DNA of 18,930 nucleotides from Echinostoma caproni (GCA_900618425.1 UZAN01039532.1:12327-31256); one strand, 5' to 3'; numbered from the stretch's first letter, positions 8,237 through 18,361 are shown. Translations and numbers: made by a program. The notes: generated from the sequence alone by a model not told the origin.

Positions 8237-10620
8237 TTTTGGTGACTTAAATGGAGAACATACGTCATTTGCGATACTGCTCAATGGTAGATGAGAAAAA
8301 TGTGCGACCTTTTAGCAAGCAAGTCGTAAGTGGAACTGTGTTAGTTAACAACTTTGCGCTGAAGTTGTTTGCGACGAACGGGTGAGAAATGGAGGCGTCA
8401 TTTGTTTGAAGCACAGCGGATGAAAAGACGTAAGCAGTTTCTGTGCAGGTTAAGAAAAGAACTTTATAAAGAGGAGCTTAGAAGAGGAGAATGCCGAATA
8501 AAGAGAAAATCTCTAGCTAGGAATACGGTTCATGGGCGTGGCTCACGAGTATGAAGCAAGATGGACATTGTTGGATGCGATCTGAAGATAAAATAAGTGA
8601 CCGTAGAGCTTGATGTAGGAAGAAACAATGTGTATTAGGGGTGAGATACAGAGAGACAACTAAAAAAGGAGACAGCTACCTGGTCGAGGACTCGATCGGT
8701 CAGACGTGTCTAATTTGGGTGAAACACTGAGGTCAACACTTAAAGGAATCTGCTTTGGAAAATTGGTCATCGCGAGTGGCTATCTAAGGGATGATGGGTG
8801 AATTCGTGACCTTTCTGGAGAACACATTTTGTGTATGCTGTTCCAATGACCACGAAGAAGTTTCGTACGGGATTTCACGTCACAGCGGTGATGAGAAGGA
8901 GGTCTGGAGATAAATATCAGCTTTGGAAAGCATCCGTTCAACATCAGCTGAGTGCAAACAAGAATTTTGGAATCAAATAGGAAACAATTATTTTCACGCG
9001 TAGATAATAGGATTGAAACCTATGCATGTCTTGGAGAACAACGTCTATAACATTAAAGGCTGAAGAAGATAGTCTGCAGCAAATTGTTTCAGTCTTGATT
9101 TTAAATGTATAGAGCGAAAGAAACTCTCGAGCTGGCTAGCTTTAAAGGGTGCATCAGAGAAGTTTATTTCAATATTACAATCACTTTGTACGAATAGCCG
9201 AAGCCAATCTTACGGCCATTTAACATTATTGTACGAAAGTTATTTACCAAACTCTTCCGTCTACGAACTGCATAGGTATTAAGTGTCGACCGTTACGTGT
9301 GACAACTAGCGTTGCTTGTTTCCAAAACCAATATCAACCGTAGTTGATCGATCACATGATTCACTACATGAAAGGAACAGGGGTTTGCTCAGCCCATTTT
9401 CGTTTGACACTTTTAAGTTGACATTTCCGAAAAATAACAGGCTACATGATTCAAACCGTTCGTGGCTATGCAATCACAGATTTTCTGATTCACAGAATTC
9501 AACACTTTTAATTATCGGATCACGGTTGAGGACAGATAAGATGATCACATTCCACATTTTTTGTTACGAGGCATTTTTGTGCCAACCGTATTCAGTGCAA
9601 TTCATTCACCCCCCGATCGTCTAGTCCTCGTGTAACGCGCTCACTCACGAAAAACTAATATAATTAATGGTGAAATGCGGTAGTCGATTGGATGGCAGTT
9701 GAGGTCGGGTGAGGACATCCATTGGTAATTACACAGGTTGATAAACAAAAGAGGTCAGACGTGATTAGCCCGTGTCCTGAGGTCCAGTTGATCAACGTGT
9801 AGAGAGGAAAGTTGGAAAAAGCGAGCGGGTCAAATCGATCAATAGCCAGTCCAAAAAAGCATCTTTGATCGTGTTGGAAACAATGCAATGACTGGAAATA
9901 CTCCGTATTCGGTTCTGTCTCAGTGTTATACGACTTCTATAAATTGCTAGGTCATTTTCCATAAACGTACTCTGTAAAAGATAGCGTAAAAGCTCGTGCC
10001 TTAGGTTAGTTTCATCTGAAGCTGATCTCTAACCAACAGAGTTATCACGTCACTTCTTCTTCGTAGCAGTTTAAATCTGAATGTTTGTCAGAAACGATTT
10101 CGGTTTATCTGAAATATTTTTCCCTTTGATTCATGGCAAAAACAAGAGGAACACTTTGTGAATGAACTTGTTATTACTCACCAGTTCGGCGTGCTCGCTA
10201 AGCATATATATTAATTGGAAATGTTGTTATATGAATATTATAAAATGGACATTTAGATATATGCAACGGACCCAATAATTTCGTTTTGTTGCTTGGCTAA
10301 TTACCAGAGCTAGGGAATTGAGAAAAGATCCTGAACGTAATTAGCAACGGTGAGAGGGAAGCAGAATCGATTCTATGGCAATTTTCATATGTGACTGACT
10401 GAGATCGCGTAATCAATTAAGAAACACAGTCAGAATTTTTTGTTTCTTATTGGATCACTGGTTTAATTATCTTCATTCTTCGTTGAAAGTGTGTCATCAG
10501 TTTTTATAGGAAACATTGCACGCAGTTGGATGTGGTGAATGATTGAATATCGTGTTATAATTAAATTTACGAAAGCTGTTTTCTACGACTTTTCCACGCC
10601 ATTGCAATACTGCTAACATC
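8237..10620. other. Non-coding, about 2.4 kb without a gene
   Basis: Open frames here are short. The one at 8369-8554 (+) is strongly basic and R/K/E-rich; those at 9316-9624 (+) and 9664-9888 (-) have no motif. None has convincing splice sites or family resemblance. No tRNA, repeat copy or RT motif was recognised. A/T-rich patches occur near 10200-10260. Confidence 0.4.
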
Positions 10621-10741
10621 TGATTCCTTCAATGCAGCACCTGGACCAGTACTGATGATGTTACCTTGGCTGGTGATGAAACGCTTGCAAACAAATTGCG
10701 AAGCTCAGCGAACAGGAGTAATGGAATTCAGCTTTAATTAA

Positions 10742-10966
10742 GTTTACTCGTTGATTATCACATATTTGGTGTTATTCCAAAACGGATTAGCTATAGGTTT
10801 ACGTGTTTCGGTATGTCTACCCATCGCTGTGGTGTTGTTTGTGTTTATCGGACCGGAACTATTTTTAGAATTGCATTTCTACAAATCAATCTTCAATCAA
10901 TCCTTGGAGAGTTTAATTTCGACTTTGAAGAATAAATGCCGATGTTTGAAAAATGAGGGTAAATGA
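10742..10966 (+). other. Hydrophobic open frame, unrecognised
   Basis: The 75-codon open frame begins just after a stop at 10739-10741. It contains a strongly hydrophobic segment, SVCLPIAVVLFVFIGPELFL, that could span a membrane, followed by a K/C-rich end (KNKCRCLKNEG) and a stop at 10964-10966. No initiator ATG precedes the hydrophobic part. GAGG-GTAAAT at its end resembles a weak splice donor. I recognise no family, and chance is the most likely explanation. Confidence 0.12.
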
Positions 10967-11970
10967 TGTCATACTTTTTTAAACTATAGTTGCATCATAT
11001 TTTGACAATGTGTACCAATTCCCCTTGTCAATATTGAGCTCACTATGTGCGAAGCTTCCGTGTTGTTTAGATCGGTTGTAAAGTTCACACTTGATCCTCG
11101 ATTTACTGCTGGTTGACTGATTCTAAGTTCTATATTCCCGACCACCGCCCCACACTAATGATTATGGTGAAAGGCAAACCAAGATAATGGAGTTTCTGCC
11201 TAGAAACGTCAGTGGGGAAGGAGAATAGCATTCTAGGTTTAGCTGCTTTTATAACTCACCAGTTCTCGTCGTTTTGTGACGCACGCAGTAATCACTGCCT
11301 AATAAGCATTTGCCTAAGCTTGATCATTCATTTTATCTAGGTATGGAATTTGATTCGGTCCCTTGCCTATTTTTAGGGAAAGAAATTTTAGTCCCCCAGT
11401 GCAATCCCGGAAAATGGATAACAATGGGTACAACACATTTATTCACCCTTTTACCCCTCTCAGCAGTGTCCGTTGTTGCGCTCCAATGAATGAAAAATCA
11501 AAGACATCTTTTATTTACGCTGTCACAGAAAACTATAACCAACTCAAAAAGTACATTTGGACTATCTTCTTTTTGAAAATACCTACCTTATGTTTTTAGC
11601 TGTCAGATGAGTGTATACTGTCGTACTTTGTGAATAATAGATTTTTCGTATTGTCGCCTCGCCAGTGCACGCACAACAAACACCATACATTGCATTAAAA
11701 ATTGTCCCGTTTCCTGCTACCCAAATGACCTACTAGCAATGTACACAGTACGTTCTTGTACAGTGCGCTGATGCCGCCACAACTCTGGTTGTTGGAACGT
11801 CTGATAGCAACCAAAGAAAAACTGGAGCGGTGAGAATAGAACGTATGAGGTTACTGTTGCCAAGGCTTTATTTAAGAACCTGGAGTGTGTGCCATGCAGA
11901 AACAGTAGATGACGAATTTTCCCACATAAAATGGTAAATTTTACCCTACGCTGTTCTCACGGTTGTCACC
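10967..11970. other. Non-coding, no recognised feature
   Basis: No gene or RNA is supported. The last 130 bases before 11972 probably hold more of the decayed RT fragment that follows, but no motif can be read there. Confidence 0.4.
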
Positions 11971-11971
11971 A

Positions 11972-12408
11972 GCGTATATTCAATCCCACATAGAATCTGC
12001 AAACCAAGTGTGAAATCCATGACTGCAACGCGATTGTAAGAACGGCACCCAAAATGGCCAACGGAATGCATTCCAAGATTTATGCGGAAAGACTGGAATC
12101 ATTGGGGCTGTACTCCATACAGTATCGCTGAATTCGAGGGGATTTGATTTTGGTGTATCAAATAATGTTGAACCCTGATCACTCATGTCGTTCACTGTTG
12201 GTCTTGTCACCGAACACACATCAGGGGGCACTCATTCAAATTGATGCTTCAAAAGTGTCGACTGGAATGCCGACGTTATTCATTTGCCCTCAGAGTGTGC
12301 ACTATTGAAGATTCTCTACCGCTCCACGTTGTTTCCGCGCCCACAATTGATTCTTTGAAGCACAAACTGGATGAAACGTTGACAAGTCTGAAATTTCAAC
12401 ATCCGTAG
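11972..12408 (+). pseudogene. C-terminal region of a Jockey/CR1-like RT, decayed
   Basis: Three frames carry consecutive pieces. Frame 1 of the three (11972-12034) reads AYIQSHIESANQV-stop-NP-stop-LQRD. Both stops (12011-12013 and 12020-12022) are TGA where the family has TGG tryptophan in VW-NPW. The next frame (about 12081-12216) reads YAERLESLGLYSIQYR-stop-IRGDLILVYQIML, with TGA at 12129-12131 replacing an arginine position. The last frame (12217-12408) reads RGHSFKLMLQKCR, YSFALRVCTIEDSLPLHVV and SAPTIDSFKHKLDE, ending at TAG 12406-12408. The ERLxxLxLxSLxYRRxRGDLI and WNSLPxxVVxAPTxxxFKxxLD patterns are hallmarks of these C-termini. It is a different lineage from the other RT remnants here. 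Confidence 0.8.
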
Positions 12409-13609
12409 CAGTGCATGAAACAAGGATAAATTGGTCATATCATCTGTTTATGAACAGTAAATCGATCAATTTGTGCTTAACCCTATAGGACAAGAGAAGC
12501 AATCCCTTGAGAGTGTTTTCTATAATGAAACAGGAAGGTGATTCAATGTGCTGGAGAGCGTAATTTTTTCACATGCACTAACGAGTTAACCCTTAGCTTT
12601 CAGCAACCAACTCTTCGAAAGTCGTAAAAAGGCGACACTAATAATCAGCACCTCACACTCAAACATTGAAGTTTAACGCATCCTGCGTATATACAGGTCT
12701 GTACCTGTACGTGCATGTAAACGTGGTTACTTGAAGCCTAATTTTACAAGAACCATTGTGCTATACCGATCCTAACTGTCAAAAATTACGCTTTCATCCT
12801 CAAATTCAAGAGCGATCAATTGGGAACTAATTAGGATAATAGCAAGATTTAGGCCAACTTGCAATTTACACAATCAACTTAACCAGTCTACAGATTTCAT
12901 TGGGAAGGGGAACCTAAACGGATTAACGGGCGATGGCACAGCAGTTGGTTGTGCCCCCTTCGAGGTTAACAATTTTATATGACACTAGTAAATTCGACTG
13001 ATATCTGTAGCCTACACGCATGCACCATCTCAAACTGATTAACAGTTGTCCTACGAATATCAGTGATCATTGATAGAATACCAGTTTATGGGGGTCTTCA
13101 AAAGAAAAAAAGCGAAAGACCACAAGGGAAATCCTTATCAACATTCTTGGAGCTGAACATGGCAACGACGGGACCTCATAAGATTTCAGGAATCGTATCA
13201 TACCGAACCATTACCGTGTCACACTGCTTGTCTCATGTAGCGACAAAGATAACTGATCGATAATTGTTTCACTGGGCCGAAGTATGGGAATCAATGACAT
13301 GATTAGCTGCTTATGTGTGCTATTGTTTCTCCAGCTGTAGTAACACTTTGGTCATTGTTTTACAAAACCACAGATGCGGCAGTGCGTTGAACACGTATAC
13401 CAGTTCAAATTTCTGCCCAAATCAAGGTATTGATGTGATGCAGTAGAAAGGAAAGAGATTGCGCAGTATATTCCAACTGCCAGTGGTATTTAAATAGTAT
13501 GCCAAAGAAAACGTGTGCAGCAAGTAAACATACTGACAAATTCTCACCGAATCCCAGTGCACTACAAAATCGCTTTTATTTAACTTCAGTGTGGTTCTTC
13601 TTAGAAGTG
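12409..13609. other. Non-coding, about 1.2 kb without a gene
   Basis: The first part is probably the 3' UTR of the preceding RT fragment; no tail repeat is obvious. Short frames at 13063-13263 (+) and 13422-13709 (-) show no recognisable domain. Confidence 0.4.
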
Positions 13610-14050
13610 ACGACACACCGCGTACCACAAAGCAAACCCCGGTTGCTGTCAACAGGCATGATGTACGACCGACCGAAATAAACCGCATCGGATAACCCGT
13701 AGGGATCAAATTTCAGCGGACTGAAATGTGCGTGTAAGGATCCGTTTAATCCGTTGGGTTGAAAGAAAAAAGGTTCGAAAAAGTGAATGCGTACAGATCA
13801 ATGCGACCGAATCAGTCAGTGCACGTTTTGTCAGATTTTCGCATGCATCGCTTTTTACCACGCAGTTCACACATCCACACGGATAGGCTGTCAACGTTCG
13901 AACAGTCAGAGCGATTACCGTAGAGAGACGCGTTCGTGCCTGTGTTGTGTGTGTGTGTGTGCGCGCGTGCGCGCGTNTGGCAGCGATCAACGGTGAGACG
14001 TACACGCATAACAGATGGAAATGGCGTGAAGCGAAGAAACACCGTGTGTT
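13610..14050. other. CpG-dense tract
   Basis: Counting CpG dinucleotides over 13681-14040 gives about 35 in 360 bases, clearly denser than the surrounding A/T-rich DNA, where a 60-base line often has one to three. The tract contains the alternating TG/CG run. It may be a promoter-like region or a local composition anomaly. No transcript start can be assigned. Confidence 0.5.
13946..13976. repeat. Alternating (TG)n(CG)n tract, potential Z-DNA
   Basis: Thirty-one bases of uninterrupted purine-pyrimidine alternation: a TG run passing into GCGCGCGTGCGCGCGT. An ambiguous base follows at 13977. Mixed TG/CG alternation is the strongest class of Z-DNA-forming sequence. Opposite-strand frames across it are rich in TH or CV repeats and are artefacts. 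Confidence 0.85.
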
Positions 14051-14320
14051 CGTGAAAGGCTCGGCAAAAGAGAATCCTATGAGCTCTGAGAAACAAGCGG
14101 TGAGGGTGGGGTAACTAGATTATTTCGGCAATTCGAAATTGAGACACGAATTTCAAGGCGAATTCTATAAAGACCGTGAGACTACTTTTCGTCATATGTC
14201 TAATAGCCGTGTGCTGTTGGAAAACCTTGAAGTCAGTTGACCGCCGAAAAACAACCGTTTTGGAGAAAGGCGAATTATACTTTTCACAAGCATTGAAGGT
14301 CAGTGGTGGCATAGGTTACC

Positions 14321-14348
14321 AAATAAATTAAATAAATAAATTAAATTT
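14321..14348. repeat. AAAT-type A/T-rich simple repeat
   Basis: AAATAAATTAAATAAATAAATTAAATTT is an imperfect AAAT tetramer tract of about 28 bases. It lies 24 bases after the 17-base shared string, so it could be the A-rich tail of an old insertion. Confidence 0.6.
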
Positions 14349-14956
14349 GTCAGTCACATCCCAAATAGTTATGATCACTAGAAAAATAAACTGTTCATCC
14401 TCTTCTTCTATGACTACGTATTCCTTCACTTGCCCATGTTCCGCACGATATGTAGGACGAATGATGAGGTAATTCCCTTAAAGGATCAGAGCATATTTCG
14501 GCTTGTCTTAGAACGGACTGCAAGAAAACAATAACCATCTCGCTGACACCGGACATCAGCCAGACAACGATGCATTCTTCGTCATTTACAAAGTACCCCA
14601 AAACAAATCGAAGTACGTTCGAAAACGTCACTTGGTAACGGCGGAAGCTGTAACAATCAGAATCATGAGCCCACCACTGTGCTAATAGAAGAAGTTGTCA
14701 CTCCAGCTGCCTTGGCTCCAAACAAACCAACGTGATGACCCGAACCATGACCTCAGTCATGTCGTGATGATGCAACATGACGTGATAAATTGCACGTGAA
14801 AAAGGTCATCGGAAAATTCCAGAATTGACCTTGTTCCCTTCTTCGCCCACTGTCCCCATTTTATCCACTCACTCTGATTAAACTCGACAGATATTGCTGT
14901 ATTTTCAAACTTAACCTCAATGGACCAGTCGCGTTTATTTCTACATTTGATACAAC

Positions 14957-14975
14957 CACACACACACACACACAC
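14957..14975. repeat. (CA)n microsatellite
   Basis: Nineteen bases of CA dinucleotide repeat, typical of eukaryotic intergenic or intronic DNA. Confidence 0.9.
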
Positions 14976-15267
14976 TTAATTGTAAATGCCTGAAGACGAA
15001 GTTACGAAAACACGCTTGTTCGCTATACTGTTGGACTTTTGATATTCCTATGGGAATCTTCCATGAATGTCATTTCTTTGCTGTCGAGTAATGAAAACGA
15101 TTTAGTTTACACAAGCATTTATTTCTGCAATAAACTCCATTACCCAGGCATTGCAGTGCATGAAAAGATAAAAGATGAAAAGATAATCGAAATTAATTTA
15201 CACATTTGATTGATGGAGTACATATGCAACCAACATTTCAATTTTTTCGTTACTTGTTCCCATAGGT

Positions 15268-15285
15268 GATGATGATGATGATGAT
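15268..15285. repeat. (GAT)6 microsatellite
   Basis: Six perfect GAT units follow GGT and are followed by CGAT. Trinucleotide repeats can be coding, but no supported reading frame covers this one. Confidence 0.9.
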
Positions 15286-15781
15286 CGATAGCGATTACAC
15301 AGTATTTCAAGTTAAAAATAATTCATTCAAACGCACACATGGGCTTATACCCGTTGTGAAATGTTTTTAATCATTACTAATTGGTTTATTTACCTGTCTG
15401 AATAGCAACTCCTATCACCCTGACAGGAACGTCAGTGGCAAGCCTAAACATTCCACCAAGAACAAGGACACATTCAACCTCACTTCCCATCAATCCGTTT
15501 CCTGTGGACAGGAACTGATATAGAATTGTTTTGAAAAACCATTCAGTATTTTAGTGAATATATTATTCCGTTTCATGTGGTGTACGAAAGAGAACCACAC
15601 TTTCATTCAGGTGGGAGAAAATTAAATCTCACTCTCTCTATGTTACAGGTAGCCTAAAAGGGGCCCCAGACAGTTTGGTGAAACAACTCACAGAATGAGA
15701 CAAGAAGAAAGATGCAGATACCGTAGATTGATCGCGGACTCTGCTCGACGTTTGAACGGTCAGCAGCTGGATCAAGACCGA

Positions 15782-15832
15782 AAGAAGGCACATGTTACGA
15801 GATATTAGCGTCGTCTTCAGTCTTCTCAATCA
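15782..15832 (-). repeat. Dispersed repeat family A, copy 5 (partial)
   Basis: On the minus strand ATTGAGAAGACTGAAGACGAC is followed by ATCTCGTAACATGTGCCTTCTTTCGGTCTTGATCC. This parallels the GACTGGAGA...ATCTCGCAATATTTGTCTTCTATCGGTTCTAACG order of copy 1. It supports a unit boundary beyond the TCGGT block and is the most distant copy from the others. Confidence 0.4.
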
Positions 15833-16409
15833 CTGACGTAAGACTGTGCGGGGCCTATATAGCACAGTGGGTTATTTAATCTGTGTGAATGACCGTGTAC
15901 AGAGAGACAGACAAGGATTTTTGATGTCAGAAACCATTGGTTAACTTCAGATCAAGGGATGTTTGATTGTCATAAAATGTTGTATAACAGATAACTCTGA
16001 GCACTTTGTGACCGCCTTGCTGCCGGATGTGGGTTGCATTATCGACGTCATCAAACCCAGTGAAATGTGTTCAGTGTTTGCCATGATAGTTAAAGGTTTG
16101 TTCCGTGAGTGCCTCAATGCAAGTACAGATAAAAACTAGTATAGTGTGGAATAAATACCTGCTTGAAAAGCGTCTTTCCGCATGCTCGAATCAACTACAT
16201 GGGTAGAAGTGATAAACGAAATTTGAGCAGTTGGAAATGTGCGCTTTCGAAGTGACTGAAACGTTTTAAGCACCACATTTATAAGGTGATCGCTTCTGAT
16301 GGCTGGTAAAGTTAACGATTGTTTACATTTTCCAATGTTGTACCATGAACCTTTATGGGGAACCGTTTTATTGTCATATTTACCCTAGGAATGTTTGTTC
16401 TCTCCTTAG
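15833..16409. other. Non-coding, no recognised feature
   Basis: No gene, RNA or repeat is supported before the splice-acceptor-like sequence at 16396-16409. Confidence 0.35.
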
Positions 16410-16484
16410 TTCGTCCAGAAGACAGGCGTATTTAGTGTTTGTGTAGTTAGTGTTTGTGAAACACGAGCGAGGACATGGATAACC
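16410..16484 (+). other. Candidate short 5' exon with start codon (speculative)
   Basis: A good acceptor (GTTCTCTCCTTAG, ending 16409) precedes 75 bases that end at a consensus donor GTAAGT (16485-16490). An ATG at 16475-16477 sits in a strong context (GAC-ATG-G), with an in-frame stop upstream at 16457-16459, and gives M-D-N plus one base. This is a phase-1 intron junction. An acceptor with no coding before it fits either an internal 5' UTR exon or a spliced-leader trans-splice site. The evidence is signals only; there is no homology. Confidence 0.2.
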
Positions 16485-16490
16485 GTAAGT

Positions 16491-17227
16491 ACTGATCGAT
16501 TCATAGCGTTTTACTCTTGAACAAAACATTTCATTGTACCGTATAAGCGCCTCATGATTATTGTGAGTGGAAATAAAATTACATTATTTATTTAATTTTA
16601 TTAAGGATTTAGATAGCTGTGAAAGCAGAGGTTGGAAATGTGTCGAAAGAGAATCACTGTGCTCGTGTGCAGTAACAATAAAAATCTCGTCCATATAACG
16701 TTTGCATGAGACGACCTTGGGCATATTGTCAGAGAGTTTTCGTTAAATTATTCATATAGATAGATCTACTATAGTTGTGTCTATTGGGCTACTAATGGCT
16801 AAGCAATAAAGTTGGTTCTCTGTCGCTCCCGCAACCTAATACGAATGACTTCAGTACACAAAAATAATGATTTTCTTGAATATTCAGGATGGATAGATAG
16901 CAAGACGAATAGGTTTATTCACGATTGGACGCAATCAACGAGGTGGTAAAGACTTACGGATAGATAATAGAACGTCCATCAACCGTCGAGAAAATTTTTG
17001 ATATGACAAGGTTTGCAAGCATGCAATTAGTCTGAACGGCGTTCCCGGATTATGGGATTCGGTTTCAACTGTTTGCAATGCACAAGCAAAATGTGATTTT
17101 TTGGTGATAACGCTGTCGGTGAGATGAATGTTTTCTGGTATGCAATCTGATTAAAACTTACCATTGTTCATTGGAATTTTCTTCGCTGCGCTTATATATT
17201 TGTTCTTGTTGATAACCACTTTTTCAG
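16491..17227. other. Non-coding; possible intron
   Basis: If the two candidate exons are real this is their intron (743 bases with its ends at 16485 and 17227). It otherwise holds only A/T-rich DNA. Confidence 0.3.
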
Positions 17228-17283
17228 ATCCTTTGTTCGGATGGGGAAGCTGCGAACTGTCATCTGTTTTAATTCGAGGATAG
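17228..17283 (+). other. Candidate phase-compatible terminal exon (speculative)
   Basis: It is preceded by a good acceptor (TTGATAACCACTTTTTCAG, ending 17227) with a branch-point-like TGATAAC. Joined in phase 1 to 16484, the frame stays open for 17 more codons after the junction (PLFGWGSCELSSVLIRG) to TAG at 17281-17283. The total product would be only 21 residues, so this may be one exon of a larger or differently spliced gene, or chance. Confidence 0.15.
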
Positions 17284-17691
17284 TCTTATAGTTTTCTAGA
17301 GTGTGACAGTGTGATTATCAAATCGGTGTCGGAAGGGACACATGAGAAGTGCCTAACAATTTTTCATAGGTACTCATTGTTTCACGGAGAACCAACAACT
17401 CAGTGTGTGTTCCAGTTCTTGAGGAGATTAACTGAATTATCAACTCCGTGACTTGGAATATACTGACAAAATCGTGATACTCTGTGACTCCTCCTAGGAC
17501 GCTCAAAACGTCCTGTGTTAGCATTGTTTGTCAAGCAGTTCAGTTTAACCTTTTCTCCATCGAAGTGTAAGGTTTTACTACAAGGCTGGCGAGAGTCCAC
17601 AGCTGTCCTCAAGCTCATCAACTACCGGTGGGAAGTCATGGACCACTTTACTAACTAATATCTGGATTTGCTTCAGCTCAAGAACACTGCG

Positions 17692-18262
17692 CGCATCCAC
17701 ATTGCTCGCTTGCCGTTCACTAACCTACATCACGCAATCTCAAACGCTCCTTGAAAGGTCGCTTTTTACAATGACACAATAGGCACTGTCTTACTATTCA
17801 ACTGCCACAGTTGACGCCTTCATACAGAAGAAGCATGGAGATTTAGTGTCTTCGACCACCGTTGCCTCCGTTGCGTTGGCAGATTACGTTGGCAACATCT
17901 AACCAACAACGATGAGGTTCGCCGAAGAATATTCGCCTCAATCAATCTCATTCCTCCTCTGAGTGCCGCCATCTTGCTCCAGAGAGTTGGATGGTTAGGA
18001 CGTGTTGCGGATGCCAGCTTAACGACTGCCTCATCGTGTCATGTTTGCACAAGAAGACACCAATTGGAATCGGTGTCAAGGTAGACAACAAATAACCTGG
18101 GCTCGAATAATGAAGGCGGTAACCTCAGAACTGGCAGTGGTAGGACGTTCTGAACTCCTAGGTTGGCGTCCCAAGGACAGCGAACATCTCTGGTTTGATA
18201 AACTTACAGAAATGCCTGGTAATTCGCGTCAATGGCATGATTTTTGCGAGACTCTTATTCGC
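17692..18262 (+). pseudogene. C-terminal region of an RTE-like non-LTR RT, decayed
   Basis: In the first frame (from 17692), RIHIARLPFTNLHHAI is followed by stops at 17752-17754 and 17812-17814. Then SVFDHRCLR (from 17845), WQHLTNNDEVRRRIF and LLQRVGWLGRVADA follow. A frameshift near 18020 leads to RLPHRVMFAQEDTNW, GRQQITWARIMKAVTSEL, LLGWRPKDSEHLW and RQWHDFCETL. The series ARxAFxNLRHLW, VFDHRCLR, EVRRRV, RWLGHV, GGQxxTWxxxMK, GWGPRD and QWRxxC is characteristic of RTE-like C-termini as I recall them. The catalytic YADD region is missing; the fragment starts in the thumb. It lies downstream of, and unrelated to, the candidate exons. Confidence 0.8.
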
Positions 18263-18345
18263 TGTTTTATATTTAAAACGTTTTTACATATTTATTGATA
18301 TGTTGTGGCCCATCTACCAGTTCTGTGTTATAGGTTTCATGTTAA

Positions 18346-18361
18346 ATATATATATATATAT
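18346..18361. repeat. (TA)n tract
   Basis: Sixteen bases of alternating A and T. It lies about 85 bases after the RTE-like remnant and could be part of that element's 3' end or a target region. Confidence 0.85.

Larger units (their letters stand above)
14051..15781. other. Non-coding with several microsatellites
   Basis: Aside from the simple repeats listed separately and the 17-base string at 14281-14297 shared with 2991-3007, nothing is recognised. Short frames at 14115-14312, 14395-14631 and 14757-14975 on the minus strand have no domain. Confidence 0.4.

Noticed and set aside
8369..8554. Basic 61-codon frame (R/K/E-rich)
   Set aside because: Purine-rich composition alone produces such a frame; no motif, no splice signals, no recognisable family.
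13706..14096. Opposite-strand open frames of 94-99 codons rich in TH/CV repeats
   Set aside because: They are translations of the TG/CG microsatellite and cross an ambiguous base; low complexity and no domain.
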